Shown: one piece after another, positions 8,027 to 16,350 of the stretch
How positions within the stretch are numbered: position 1 is the first letter of the stretch
How the letters are laid out: each line of letters opens with the position of its first letter
Origin: Comamonadaceae bacterium
GTDB lineage: Bacteria; Pseudomonadota; Gammaproteobacteria; Burkholderiales; Burkholderiaceae_C
Assembly: GCA_947447975.1 (NCBI GenBank)
Contig: CANFLU010000005.1
Coordinates: forward strand, 44,315-108,314
Direction: 5' to 3'
DNA: 64,000 nucleotides
Notes under the pieces: model-generated
What the model was told of the DNA's origin: nothing
What the model saw: the letters and a program-made list of their open reading frames with translations, nothing else
Database searches by the model: none
Translations under genes and position numbers: made by a program

Positions 8027-8647
8027 TTAGTCCGCGCTAAAGCTCACCACGTCCGCTACGGCACGGCGTACTTTACGGGGCCAATTGCCCGGGGCGGGAC
8101 GGCCTACTGCAATGAGCATGGCAGGCACTTCATTAGCGGCAAGTTTGCACTCGGCGCTCACAGCAGCCGAGTCAAAGCCGATCATGGCGCCCGATACCAA
8201 TCCTTTGCTATGCGCTGCATACATCAGCGTCATGGCGGCCAGGGAGGCTGAGCGAATAGCCTCATCGCGTTGGAACTGCTCTTTGCCTTCGTACATGCCG
8301 TTGGCCATGCCGATCCAGCCGTCGTAGGCGGCTTGATCAATATGCCCGCCGTCCAACATGGGCTTGATCAGCGTGGGCAGGTCTTTATAACCGCCGATTT
8401 TGCCCACCACCACAAAAGTCACGGCCGCGTCGCCCACTTTGGGCTGGTTAAAGGCAGCCGCTTTGAGACGGCCTTTGGCTGCCGGGGTATTGACTGCCAC
8501 CAGGCGCCAGTTTTGCTGATTGAAAGACGTTGGGGTTTGGTTGGCCAGTTGGGCCAAGTCGAGAATTTCCGCCTGCGTCATGACGTGTGTCGGGTCAAAG
8601 TTGTTGGCAGAGGTGCGGCCATTGATAGCGCTGCTAATGTCGGTCAT
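8027..8647 (-). CDS. Nitroreductase-family FMN protein
   Basis: Predicted NAD(P)H-dependent FMN oxidoreductase of 206 aa. The N-terminal motif NGRTSANNFDP matches the RRSxRxF-like FMN-binding start of the family, followed by LANQTPTSFNQQNWRLV, the classic nitroreductase helix and strand. The C-terminal MIGFDS...NEVPAMLIAVGRPA is the family's flavin-binding end. The start MTDISSAING at 8647 is preferred to in-frame starts up to 8794 because the longer N-terminus is unrelated and overlaps the next gene. It lies 27 bp from the OYE gene, so the two reductases are probably co-transcribed. Confidence 0.88.
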   Translation of the reverse strand: MTDISSAINGRTSANNFDPTHVMTQAEILDLAQLANQTPTSFNQQNWRLVAVNTPAAKGRLKAAAFNQPKVGDAAVTFVVVGKIGGYKDLPTLIKPMLDGGHIDQAAYDGWIGMANGMYEGKEQFQRDEAIRSASLAAMTLMYAAHSKGLVSGAMIGFDSAAVSAECKLAANEVPAMLIAVGRPAPGNWPRKVRRAVADVVSFSAD

Positions 8648-8681
8648 AAGAAGTCTCTTTTCTAAAAAGTGGTGGGAATAA

Positions 8682-9260
8682 TTATTTGGCAATTGCTTCG
8701 ATAGCGATATCGATGCGCACCTCGTCGCCCACATAGGGGGCGTATTTACCCGCACCGAACTCGGTGCGTTTGATGGTGGTAAATGCGTTGGCACCCAGCA
8801 CCGGCACTTTCATCATGGGATGCGGCAGGGCTTGGAAAGAAGTAACTGTCAGGGTGACGGGCTTGGTCACCCCTTTGATGGTGAGCTGACCTTCCACCGA
8901 TGCGGGCTTGTCACCCTCAAACACGACCTTGGTCGATTTGAAAGTGGCTTTGGGGAATTTGGCGGTATCTAGGAATCCGTCACCTTGGATGTGGCCGTTA
9001 AAGTCCACTGAGCCAGTGTTCACGGTAGTCATGTCGATGACGATATCGACCGCGCCGGTTTTGGCCACGGCGTCGAACACCACGGTGCCGCTGGTGTTGG
9101 TAAAGCTGCTTAGCTGTGTGGAGTAACCCATGTGCGAATAGGAAAAACGCGGGAACGTGTGGGAACTGTCCACCGTGTAGCTCACGGGTGCGGCCAGGGC
9201 CGGGGCTAAGGCCGCTGCGCTCAGAGCCAAAGTGGTGGCCAGGGTTTTCAAAGATGTCAT
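8682..9260 (-). CDS. YceI-family periplasmic protein
   Basis: Secreted lipocalin-like beta-barrel of 192 aa with an N-terminal signal peptide (about 23 residues, hydrophobic LATTLALSAAALAPALA, cleavage at ALA-AP). The mature protein begins with YTVDSSHTFPRFSYSHMGY, the YceI signature, and ends with the strand EVRIDIAIEAIAK. Family members bind isoprenoid or other amphiphilic molecules and often sit beside cytochrome b561, as here. It is paired with a second YceI gene 23 bp upstream, so two related barrels are made together. Confidence 0.92.
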   Translation of the reverse strand: MTSLKTLATTLALSAAALAPALAAPVSYTVDSSHTFPRFSYSHMGYSTQLSSFTNTSGTVVFDAVAKTGAVDIVIDMTTVNTGSVDFNGHIQGDGFLDTAKFPKATFKSTKVVFEGDKPASVEGQLTIKGVTKPVTLTVTSFQALPHPMMKVPVLGANAFTTIKRTEFGAGKYAPYVGDEVRIDIAIEAIAK

Positions 9261-9283
9261 GGGTAATACTCCGGTTAAAAAAT

Positions 9284-9847
9284 TTATTTGCTGCCCAACA
9301 TGGTGAGTTGGAAATTGACTTGGATGTCATTGGCAATGACATCGAATTTGGACCACACGCCTTCGCCTATGGCAAAGTCGGCGCGGGCCAAATTGAAGCT
9401 GGCGCTGAGTTGTCCTTTGTTGCCCAGGGCGCTGTGCTTGACCGGGAATTTCAGTTCGCGCACATGCCCTTTGATGCTGAGCGTGCCGCTGGCCTCGTAC
9501 CGATCTGGACCGGTCGCCGTCATCTGCTTGAGCACAAAAATGGCGTTGGGGAAGGCCGCAGTATGAAACCAGGATTTACCAAGTACTTCGTCGTCGCCTT
9601 CGGCTGAACCTGTGTCTATGCTGGCCAGGTCGATCTCTATCGTAGCCCGGGCTTGCTCAGGCTTGGCGGTATCAAACAGCAATGTGCTCTGGAATTTGCT
9701 AAATTTTCCATCCATCGCCACGCCCATTTGTTTGTAGCGAAATTGGATGCTGCTTTTATCCAACTGCACGCTTTGGTAGGGCGCTGCCTGGCTGCTGGCC
9801 ACCAGAATCAAGCCTGCAGCCAGGCCAAAAAGGGTTTTGTAATGCAT
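9284..9847 (-). CDS. YceI-family periplasmic protein (second paralogue)
   Basis: YceI-like protein of 187 aa with a signal peptide (MHYKTLFGLAAGLILVASSQA). The mature part keeps the barrel pattern (SSIQFRYKQMGVAMDGKFSKF, later WFHTAAFPNAIFVLKQM). The start at 9847 gives a proper signal peptide; longer in-frame versions would run into the upstream cytochrome gene. Only one base separates it from the b561 stop, indicating tight co-translation. It is more diverged from the family core than the downstream copy. Confidence 0.88.
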   Translation of the reverse strand: MHYKTLFGLAAGLILVASSQAAPYQSVQLDKSSIQFRYKQMGVAMDGKFSKFQSTLLFDTAKPEQARATIEIDLASIDTGSAEGDDEVLGKSWFHTAAFPNAIFVLKQMTATGPDRYEASGTLSIKGHVRELKFPVKHSALGNKGQLSASFNLARADFAIGEGVWSKFDVIANDIQVNFQLTMLGSK

Positions 9848-9848
9848 A

Positions 9849-10388
9849 TCAGAAGCCCGCTTTACCAGGCAACATGCGCTGCAAGATATCGTCTTTGAGC
9901 ACACGGTAGTGATACAGGGCGGCGGCGATATGGACAGCGACGAGCGCGATCAAACCGATCGCTAGCGCACTATGGAGCTCCTCCAATTGATGGCCCAAGG
10001 CCTTATCGCGGGCAAGCAGGTCGGGCAAGGGCAGGATGCCAAACCAGACGGTTTGCACGCCTTTGGCCGAGCTCATGAGCCACCCACTCAAAGGGATGGC
10101 CAACATCAAAGCGTAAAGCGCAAAGTGACCGCCATGTGCCACCGCTTGCTGTACTGCCGCCATGCTTTGGGGATAGGCAGGCGGGCGAAACACCATGCGC
10201 CACACCAACCTTAACCAAACGAGCCCAAAAACCGTGACGCCAGCCCATTTATGCCAGGAAAACAATTGAATTTTTTGCGGTGACAGCGGCAGGTCGGCCA
10301 TGTAAAAACCCAGCCCTACAAGGCCGCCGATCATGAGCGCCATCAGCCAATGGAGGGCTTTGGCAGTGCTGGTGTAACGGGTTGTCAT
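9849..10388 (-). CDS. Cytochrome b561
   Basis: Four-helix membrane di-heme cytochrome of 179 aa. The heme-ligand histidines are visible in ALHWLMALM (helix 1), FSWHKWAG (helix 2), AHGGHFALYALM (helix 3) and ELHSALAIGLI...VHIAAALYHY (helix 4). Proteins of this type move electrons between quinol or superoxide and other carriers at the inner membrane. The start MTTRYTSTAKALHW is chosen at 10388. It is followed at once by two YceI genes, a common arrangement that suggests a periplasmic redox or quinone-handling role. Confidence 0.93.
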   Translation of the reverse strand: MTTRYTSTAKALHWLMALMIGGLVGLGFYMADLPLSPQKIQLFSWHKWAGVTVFGLVWLRLVWRMVFRPPAYPQSMAAVQQAVAHGGHFALYALMLAIPLSGWLMSSAKGVQTVWFGILPLPDLLARDKALGHQLEELHSALAIGLIALVAVHIAAALYHYRVLKDDILQRMLPGKAGF

Positions 10389-10398
10389 AGGTCGGTGT

Positions 10399-11187
10399 TT
10401 AGTGGAAGCGGTAGCCATCCATGGCGATGACGTAATCACTCACACCACGAAAAAACGCCTGCGGCTGGGCCTCGGGGCCGGCAGCACCCAATGCGGTAAA
10501 CAGTGGCAGGAAATGGTCCTCGCTGGGATGGGCGCGTGCGCCGTCGGCGCTCGTGCGGCGGTAGTCGAGCAAGGTGTCTACATCGTGGGCCACCATGTGG
10601 GCGTACACCCAATCGGCAAAGGTGTGCACATAGGCGGGTGTCTGCCCACCGGACATGCGAGCGCTGCCATAGTCGCGCAGGTTATGGGTGACATTGCCCG
10701 AGGCAAGTACCAGCACCCGACTTTGGGCTAAGGTGGATAGTGCCTGCCCGATACGGTAGGCATGCGCCGGACCGCCATGGGTTTGCACCGACAAGGGGAT
10801 AACCGGTACGTCCGCATCGGGAAACATATGGCGTAGCGGCACCCAGGCGCCATGGTCCAGGCCCCGCGCGGGGTCCTCCCGAACGTCAAAACCTTGGGTC
10901 TGCAGCGCGGCGACCACCAACTTTGCGACCTCCGGGCAACCTGTGGCGGGGTAGCGGATGTCGTAAAGGCGGCTATCAAAACCAGCAAAGTCGTATATGG
11001 TTTCAAGCTGGGTGCCAGTGCCTACGGTGGGCAATGCGGTTTCCCAATGCGGGCTCAGCACCACGATGGCACGCGGGCTTTCAAAAGCCTGGGCTTCATG
11101 CGCCAAGGCTGCGCCCGCTGCGCCCGGATTCAAGGCGAAGGTGGGGGCGCCGTGGGGCACAAATAGGACGTTTCGGGTGGGCTGCAT
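10399..11187 (-). CDS. LigB/YgiD-type extradiol dioxygenase
   Basis: Class III ring-cleavage dioxygenase-family protein of 262 aa, similar to YgiD/4,5-DOPA extradiol dioxygenase. Metal ligands fit PHGAP (near residue 12), LSPHWE (near 46) and the distal His in GNVTHN; the pocket motif LDHGAWVPLRHMFP is strongly conserved in the family, and SEDHFLPLF is near the end. It is the first gene of the leftward redox cluster and is divergent from a lysR gene 92 bp away, which probably controls it. The natural catechol substrate is unknown. Confidence 0.9.
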   Translation of the reverse strand: MQPTRNVLFVPHGAPTFALNPGAAGAALAHEAQAFESPRAIVVLSPHWETALPTVGTGTQLETIYDFAGFDSRLYDIRYPATGCPEVAKLVVAALQTQGFDVREDPARGLDHGAWVPLRHMFPDADVPVIPLSVQTHGGPAHAYRIGQALSTLAQSRVLVLASGNVTHNLRDYGSARMSGGQTPAYVHTFADWVYAHMVAHDVDTLLDYRRTSADGARAHPSEDHFLPLFTALGAAGPEAQPQAFFRGVSDYVIAMDGYRFH

Positions 11188-11259
11188 GACGATGTTTTAA
11201 ATGGTGGACAGACTGTAAATACCTTCCATCAAAAGAAAAAGCCACTAATTCACAAATAC

Positions 11260-11280
11260 TTGTTGCATAATTTGCAACAA
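11260..11280. promoter_or_regulatory. LysR-type operator (T-N11-A palindrome)
   Basis: Perfect 8-bp arms TTGTTGCA (11260-11267) and TGCAACAA (11273-11280) flank a 5-bp AT spacer. The inner part fits the LysR box T-N11-A. It lies in the divergent 92-bp gap between the dioxygenase gene and lysR, and its last base is the first base of the lysR ATG (11280), so a bound regulator would block its own gene while controlling the redox cluster. Confidence 0.6.
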
Positions 11281-12173
11281 TGGACAAGCTCAACGCGATG
11301 CAAATCTTTGTTCGCCTCGCGGAAGCAGGTAGCTTCACCGCCGTGGCCGATCAGTTGCAGGTGGACCGCTCCGCCATTACCCGTCAGATCAGCGCGCTGG
11401 AAAAACACCTGGCGGTTAAGCTGATTACGCGAAGTACACGCCGCTTGACGCTGACGCCCGCTGGGTCCGCGTATTTAGAAAAATGCCGCTTGATCCTCAA
11501 TTTGGTAGACGCCACCGAGTCCAGCCTGAACGAGGAAAGCACCTTGGTGCGCGGCCGGATAAGGCTGGGCTTGCCACTGAGTTTTGGCCGCGAGCGTTTA
11601 TTGCCGGCGCTCTTGGAATTTATGCGCCTGCAACCCAATCTCGAGTTGCTGCTGACCATGTTAGATCAGCGCTCCAATCTGATTGAAGAAGGCTTAGATT
11701 TGGCTATCCGCGTTACCAACGACCTGCAGCCCAGTGATATCGTGCGCAAGCTAGGCCAATGCCGCCTGATTACTGCCGTCTCGCCCGCCTATTTGGCCGC
11801 ACACGGCAGGCCGCAGCACCCCGATGACCTGCGCCACCACGATTGCCTACTGTACTCCAGCAGCAGCACCGCCGCCCAATGGCCGTATTGCATTGACGGG
11901 CAGGTCAAAAGCGTTGCGGTGCGCGGGCGCTTAGGCGCCAACAATGGTCTGGCGCTGTTGGCCGCCAACGCGACAGGGATGGGCATTTCCTTACAACCCG
12001 ATTTTTTAGTGGAGCCCTTCCTTGCGCGCAATCAGCTGGTGGAGATACTTGCAGAGTTTGCACCGCCGCCCCTGGGCATTTACGCGGTATTGCCCAGTAA
12101 CCGTTACATACCGCAACGTGTCGCGCTTTTGATCGACTTTCTTGGAAAATCACTCCCAGCCTTTGGCCACTGA
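11280..12173 (+). CDS. LysR-family transcriptional regulator
   Basis: Regulator of 297 aa with an N-terminal winged helix-turn-helix (MDKLNAMQIFVRLAEAGSFT, then LQVDRSAITRQISALEKHL) and a C-terminal periplasmic-binding-like effector domain. The start is the family-typical MDKLNAMQIF. It is divergent from the dioxygenase/b561/YceI/nitroreductase/OYE cluster and is the likely regulator of it. A perfect LysR-type palindrome overlaps its start codon, which implies autorepression. The effector cannot be told; a quinone or aromatic compound would fit the neighbours. Confidence 0.93.
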   Translation: MDKLNAMQIFVRLAEAGSFTAVADQLQVDRSAITRQISALEKHLAVKLITRSTRRLTLTPAGSAYLEKCRLILNLVDATESSLNEESTLVRGRIRLGLPLSFGRERLLPALLEFMRLQPNLELLLTMLDQRSNLIEEGLDLAIRVTNDLQPSDIVRKLGQCRLITAVSPAYLAAHGRPQHPDDLRHHDCLLYSSSSTAAQWPYCIDGQVKSVAVRGRLGANNGLALLAANATGMGISLQPDFLVEPFLARNQLVEILAEFAPPPLGIYAVLPSNRYIPQRVALLIDFLGKSLPAFGH

Positions 12174-12182
12174 GTCCCCGAC

Positions 12183-12201
12183 GGGGCCCTGACCGGGCCC
12201 C
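12183..12201 (+). terminator. GC-rich hairpin after lysR
   Basis: Perfect 7-bp stem GGGGCCC/GGGCCCC with a 5-base loop (TGACC), ten bases after the lysR stop. It is placed like a terminator but lacks a run of T after the stem, so it may instead stabilise the mRNA 3' end or need Rho. Confidence 0.4.
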
Positions 12202-12241
12202 ACCGTTTGCCTACTTCCAAATATCCCTTGCAGACCTTTCC

Positions 12242-12790
12242 ATGCTGGCCCTACACCCCCACACTATCCTTGACTTTTGGTTCACCGAACTAAGCCCAAA
12301 GCAGCACTACGCCAAAGACGCTGCCTTAGATGAAGCCATCCGTACACGCTTTGGCGCGACACTGGAGGCTGCGGCGCGATGTGAGTTATTTGCCTGGCGC
12401 GCCACGCCCCAGGGCAGGCTGGCTGAGGTCTTGGTACTCGACCAGTTCTCGCGCAATGTGTACCGCGACACCGCGCGTGCTTTTGCGCAGGATGCGCTGG
12501 CCCTGGCGCTGGCACAAGTGCTGATAGCCAGCGGACAGGACCGCAGCCTGCCCCTGGCACAGCGCGGCTTTGCCTACCTGCCCTATATGCACAGCGAATC
12601 CGCGCTGATCCATGCGCAAGCCGTCGCCCTGTTTGCGCAGCCGGGGATGGAAGACAGCATGCGCTTTGAGCTGCGCCACCAAGAGATCATCCACCGCTTT
12701 GGCCGCTATCCCCATCGCAACGCCCTACTGGGCCGCGAGTCCACGCCTGAGGAGTTGGCGTTTTTACAGGAGCCGGGATCGTCGTTTTAG
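12242..12790 (+). CDS. DUF924-family protein
   Basis: Soluble all-alpha protein of 182 aa of the DUF924 family. Family marks are the N-terminal ILDFWFTELSPKQHY, the central LVLDQFSRNVYRDTARAF, and YLPYMHSESALIHAQ followed by RHQEIIHRFGRYPHRN near the C-terminus. The conserved His, Arg and Asp suggest an enzyme, but no activity is established to my knowledge. The length is normal for the family. It is located after lysR with no clear functional link. Confidence 0.85.
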   Translation: MLALHPHTILDFWFTELSPKQHYAKDAALDEAIRTRFGATLEAAARCELFAWRATPQGRLAEVLVLDQFSRNVYRDTARAFAQDALALALAQVLIASGQDRSLPLAQRGFAYLPYMHSESALIHAQAVALFAQPGMEDSMRFELRHQEIIHRFGRYPHRNALLGRESTPEELAFLQEPGSSF

Positions 12791-12890
12791 GGTCAGAGGC
12801 TTGGATACCAGAGGAGTCTGGGCAGTTGATGTCGGCCTGGCTACCTCCAGTTTTAGAAGGTGCAGCTTGGCTGCCCCTAAACTTGGCCCC

Positions 12891-13163
12891 ATGCCCACCG
12901 CCACCCTCGCCCCCTTGCACCAAGCCCTGGCCCAATTGCGCGCCGATGCATTGGGGGTACAGGCCTTTTGCGCGCAGGCACGGGCGCAAGAGGCATTGCT
13001 AGCAGCGCTACCGCCGCGCTATGGAGAGGTGTGGCTGGGGCTGATAGACCGGCTGGAGTCCAGCGCTTTGTTTAGCGAAGAGAGTTGCTCTTTCAGCCAG
13101 TCCTCGCTGCTAGACAACCTAGACGGCTGGCTGGCCAAGGCCGCCGAAAAGCTAGCAGGCTGA
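12891..13163 (+). CDS. Conserved hypothetical small protein
   Basis: Predicted soluble helical protein of 90 aa, family not recognised. The frame has host-like codon use from the ATG at 12891 (MPTATLAPLHQALAQLRADA), an acidic and amphipathic middle (LPPRYGEVWLGLIDRLES) and a Ser-rich segment (EESCSFSQSSLLDNLDGWL). No good ribosome binding site is visible. A longer frame extending into the DUF924 gene is dismissed because the upstream part is a shadow of that gene. It lies 86 bp ahead of the glutathione S-transferase gene. Confidence 0.55.
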   Translation: MPTATLAPLHQALAQLRADALGVQAFCAQARAQEALLAALPPRYGEVWLGLIDRLESSALFSEESCSFSQSSLLDNLDGWLAKAAEKLAG

Positions 13164-13249
13164 TTTGTCGCCCCGGCGCCAGGGCGGGCGCTTGGCACTT
13201 GGAGGCGCCCGATACACTGGCACGCTAATTTCCCAAGGAGTTCATCCAA

Positions 13250-13897
13250 ATGATCACGCTTTGCGGCTTTGCCGTTTCCAACTATTTCAATGTCGTCAAG
13301 CAGGTTTTGCTGGAAAAGCAAATCCCGTATACCGAAGAGCGCACCATGACGCGCAGCAAGGACGAGTCGGTGCTGTCGGCCTCCCCATTGGGCAAAGTTC
13401 CGTTTATCCGTACCGCGCAGGGACCACTGTGCGAGACGGCGGTGATTTTGGATTACCTGGAGGCGCAATACCCTGCGCACCCGTTACTGCCTGCCGATAC
13501 CTTTGCCGCTGCCAAAGTGCGCGAGCTCTGTACTTTTATCAACCTGCACCTGGAACTGGTAGCCCGCGATTTGTACCCCGCCGTGTTTTTTGGCGGCAGC
13601 ATCAGCGACGAGCAAAAAGAGCGAACCCGCAAGCAATTGGTGCGCAATATCGAGGCCTTCAAGCGCCTGGTGAAGTTTGCGCCTTATGTGGCGGGCGACA
13701 GCTTCACGCTTGCCGACTGCGTAGCCTTTAACAATCTGCCACTGGTCGGCATGGCCAGCAAAGCCACTTATGGCGAAGACTTGCTGCTGGCCGCTGGCCT
13801 AGACTACAAGCCCTATATGAAGCTAGTGGGCGAGCGCGCCAGCGCGCAGCAAGTGGCGGCAGAGCGCAAAGCCGAAATGGCGCGACCCAAAGACTAA
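13250..13897 (+). CDS. Glutathione S-transferase
   Basis: GST of 215 aa. The N-terminal thioredoxin-like domain (to about residue 80) shows ITLCGFAVSNYFNVVKQVLLEK, the cis-Pro loop LGKVPFI and the glutathione-binding ETAVILDYLEAQYP; the helical C-terminal domain contains GDSFTLADCVAFNNLP. The active residue is probably the Ser or Cys near residues 5-10. A strong ribosome binding site (AAGGAG) precedes the ATG. A weak promoter may lie at 13192-13218 (TTGGCA, 15 bp, TACACT). Its substrate is not predictable. Confidence 0.93.
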   Translation: MITLCGFAVSNYFNVVKQVLLEKQIPYTEERTMTRSKDESVLSASPLGKVPFIRTAQGPLCETAVILDYLEAQYPAHPLLPADTFAAAKVRELCTFINLHLELVARDLYPAVFFGGSISDEQKERTRKQLVRNIEAFKRLVKFAPYVAGDSFTLADCVAFNNLPLVGMASKATYGEDLLLAAGLDYKPYMKLVGERASAQQVAAERKAEMARPKD

Positions 13898-13953
13898 GCA
13901 TTATTTACCCGACCCACCAGCACGCATGGCGGTAACTTTGGACCTAGGACTGC

Positions 13954-15027
13954 ATGGCTGAGCCCGACAGCGGCCTCTCCCGTGCGGCCCAATGGCTAGC
14001 CTTGTTGGCGGGCAGCCTGCTGCTGTTTGGCGTCTTGCAGTTGGCGCATCTGCCTGCGGCCTTGTTGCTAGCCTGCATGCTGGTGGGGATTGCCGCCTCG
14101 CTGCGGGGTTTTGCGGTGCGCGTGCCGCAGTCTTTTTTGTTTCCGGCACAAGGGCTGATTGGTTGCCTGATGGCGCAAAGCCTGCAACCTGCATTGCTGC
14201 TGCGCGTGTTGCACGACTGGCCGCTGTTTCTGGGCTTTACCACCTTGGTGATGGCGGCCAGCATGGGCCTGGGCTGGTGGCTCTCGCGCCACAAAGTATT
14301 GCCTGGCACTACCGCCATCTGGGGCCTGGCACCGGGCGCGGCATCGGCCATGGTGCTGATCTGCGAGGCCTATGGCGCGGACCCGCGGCTGGTGGCCTTT
14401 ATGCAATACACCCGCGTCATCATCGTTACCGCCGTGGCCGCATTGGTGGCGCGCCTGTGGTTGGGGCCTGGCAGTAGCGCGCGTTTAGATGGCGATGTCT
14501 GGTTACTACAAGATAACTACAACGTCGCTTGCACCTTGGGCTTGGTATTGCTGGGTATGTTGTCCACACGGCTGACCCGCGCGCCCTCCGGCGCTATGTT
14601 GCTGCCGCTGGTGCTGGGGGTTTTCTTGCAAAGCCAGGGCGTTTTGCAGATCGAGTTGCCACCGCTGCTGCTGCTGTGCGCCTATGCCTGCATTGGATGG
14701 ACCATTGGCCTGCGCTACACGCGGGCGACCTTAGCGCATGCGCGGCGGGCCCTGCCGCGGGTGCTGGTGTCCATCGCGGTGTTAATCATTTTTGGCATGT
14801 CGCTAGCGGTAGCGCTGGCGCTGCTGGGCGGCTTTGACCCCTTAAGCGCCTACCTGGCCACCAGCCCCGGCGGCGCGGATTCGGTGGCCATCATCGCCAC
14901 GCACGCAGTGGCCGTGGATGTAGGCTTTGTGATGGCGATGCAGGTAGCGCGCTTTATCTTGGTGCTACTGACCGGGCCACGCCTCTCGCGCTGGGTGGCG
15001 CAGCGGGCGCAGGCGCGGCACGGCTGA
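13954..15027 (+). CDS. AbrB-family multi-pass membrane protein (AmoA-like transporter family)
   Basis: Membrane protein of 357 aa with about 10 hydrophobic segments arranged as two similar halves, as in the AbrB duplication family (often mis-annotated as ammonia monooxygenase). Each half has the pattern of a Gly-rich re-entrant segment: WGLAPGAASAMVLICEAYGADPRLVAFMQYTRV in the first part and LATSPGGADSVAIIATHAVAVDVGFVMAMQ in the second. These loops suggest a transporter of small organic anions. It is unrelated to the DNA-binding AbrB antitoxin at 3448. Confidence 0.82.
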   Translation: MAEPDSGLSRAAQWLALLAGSLLLFGVLQLAHLPAALLLACMLVGIAASLRGFAVRVPQSFLFPAQGLIGCLMAQSLQPALLLRVLHDWPLFLGFTTLVMAASMGLGWWLSRHKVLPGTTAIWGLAPGAASAMVLICEAYGADPRLVAFMQYTRVIIVTAVAALVARLWLGPGSSARLDGDVWLLQDNYNVACTLGLVLLGMLSTRLTRAPSGAMLLPLVLGVFLQSQGVLQIELPPLLLLCAYACIGWTIGLRYTRATLAHARRALPRVLVSIAVLIIFGMSLAVALALLGGFDPLSAYLATSPGGADSVAIIATHAVAVDVGFVMAMQVARFILVLLTGPRLSRWVAQRAQARHG

Positions 15028-15155
15028 TCGCTTGGCATGGGCAGCGGGTCGTACAGCGATGTGGCCGGGGCCACGTCCCAAGCCGTGCCCAATGCATGGC
15101 TGCACCTTGCTTGGTATGTGCGCTGTACGCACTGCGCGCTTAAAAACTACTACGC

Positions 15156-16316
15156 TCAATACGAGCGCGGCAGCCCCAGCACATGCTCGGCGATGTAGGC
15201 GTAAATCATATTGGTGGAAATGGGCGCAACCTGGTAAAGCCGGGTCTCGCGGAACTTGCGCTCTATGTCGTACTCGGCAGCAAAGCCAAACCCGCCGTGG
15301 TATTGCAAACACACATTGGCCGCTTCCCAGCTGGCTTTAGCCGCTAGGTACTTGGCCATATTGGCCTCGGCGCCGCAGGGCTGCTGCGCATCAAACAAAG
15401 CGCAGGCTTTGTAGCGCATCAGGTTGGCCGCTTCCACTTCGATGTAAGTCTCTGCAATCGGAAACTGTACGCCTTGGTTTTGCCCGATGGGGCGGCCAAA
15501 AACCTGGCGCTGTTTGGCATACTGCGTGATGCGGTCGATAAACCAGTAGCCATCGCCAATGCATTCAGCGGCGATCAGCGCCCGCTCGGCATTAAGGCCA
15601 TCGAGAATGTACTTAAAGCCCTGACCTTCCTGGCCGATCAGGTTGTCCATGGGAAGTTCGAGGTTTTCAAAATACAACTCATTGGTCTCGTGGTTCACCA
15701 TATTGGCGATCGGACGCACCGCCATGCCGGCTTTTTCAGCCAAGCGCAAGTCCACCATAAAGATAGACAAGCCTTCGGATTTTTTGCGCACCTCGGCCAG
15801 CGGCGTGGTGCGGGCCAGCAGAATCATCCAGTCCGAATGCTGCACCCGCGAGATCCAGACCTTCTGGCCGTTGATCAAATAACGGTCGCCTTTTTTGATG
15901 GCGGTCGTTTTGATTTTGGTGGTGTCGGTGCCGGCGTCTGGCTCCGTCACGCCCATGGATTGCAGCCGCCACTGGCCGCTGGCGATTTTGGGCAGATAAA
16001 ACGCTTTTTGCGCGGCTGATCCGTGGCGCAGCAGCGTGCCCATGTTGTACATCTGGCCGTGGCAGGCGCCCGAATTGCCGCCGCTGCGGTTGATCTCTTC
16101 CATGATGACCGAGGCCTCGGTCAGGCCCAGCCCGGCGCCGCCGTATTGTGTCGGGATCAGCGCGGCCAACCAGCCCGCGCGGGTCAGGGCGGCGACGAAT
16201 GCTTCCGGGTAGGCACGCGCCGCGTCGACCTTGCGGTGGTATTCGTCCGGGAACTGGGCGCACAGGGCGCGCACTGCGTCGCGGATATCTTGGTAGTGGT
16301 CGCTGGAAGATTGCAT
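15156..16316 (-). CDS. Acyl-CoA dehydrogenase
   Basis: FAD flavoprotein of 386 aa that oxidises an acyl-CoA to the enoyl-CoA. The FAD loop reads MGVTEPDAGTDTTKIKT and the C-terminal FAD/dimer helix YHGGFGFAAEYDIERKFRETR. The usual catalytic glutamate in the C-terminal YEGT motif is missing (the segment reads YQVAPISTN). A glutamate in GLNAERALIAAE is placed like the catalytic base of isovaleryl-CoA dehydrogenase, so a branched or unusual acyl chain is plausible. The start at 16316 (MQSSSDHYQD) avoids an unlikely 10-residue extension. It follows the MaoC-like gene by 34 bp. Confidence 0.92.
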   Translation of the reverse strand: MQSSSDHYQDIRDAVRALCAQFPDEYHRKVDAARAYPEAFVAALTRAGWLAALIPTQYGGAGLGLTEASVIMEEINRSGGNSGACHGQMYNMGTLLRHGSAAQKAFYLPKIASGQWRLQSMGVTEPDAGTDTTKIKTTAIKKGDRYLINGQKVWISRVQHSDWMILLARTTPLAEVRKKSEGLSIFMVDLRLAEKAGMAVRPIANMVNHETNELYFENLELPMDNLIGQEGQGFKYILDGLNAERALIAAECIGDGYWFIDRITQYAKQRQVFGRPIGQNQGVQFPIAETYIEVEAANLMRYKACALFDAQQPCGAEANMAKYLAAKASWEAANVCLQYHGGFGFAAEYDIERKFRETRLYQVAPISTNMIYAYIAEHVLGLPRSY

Positions 16317-16350
16317 GGTGTGGGGCCTGGCATAGATGCGCTGCAAAAGT

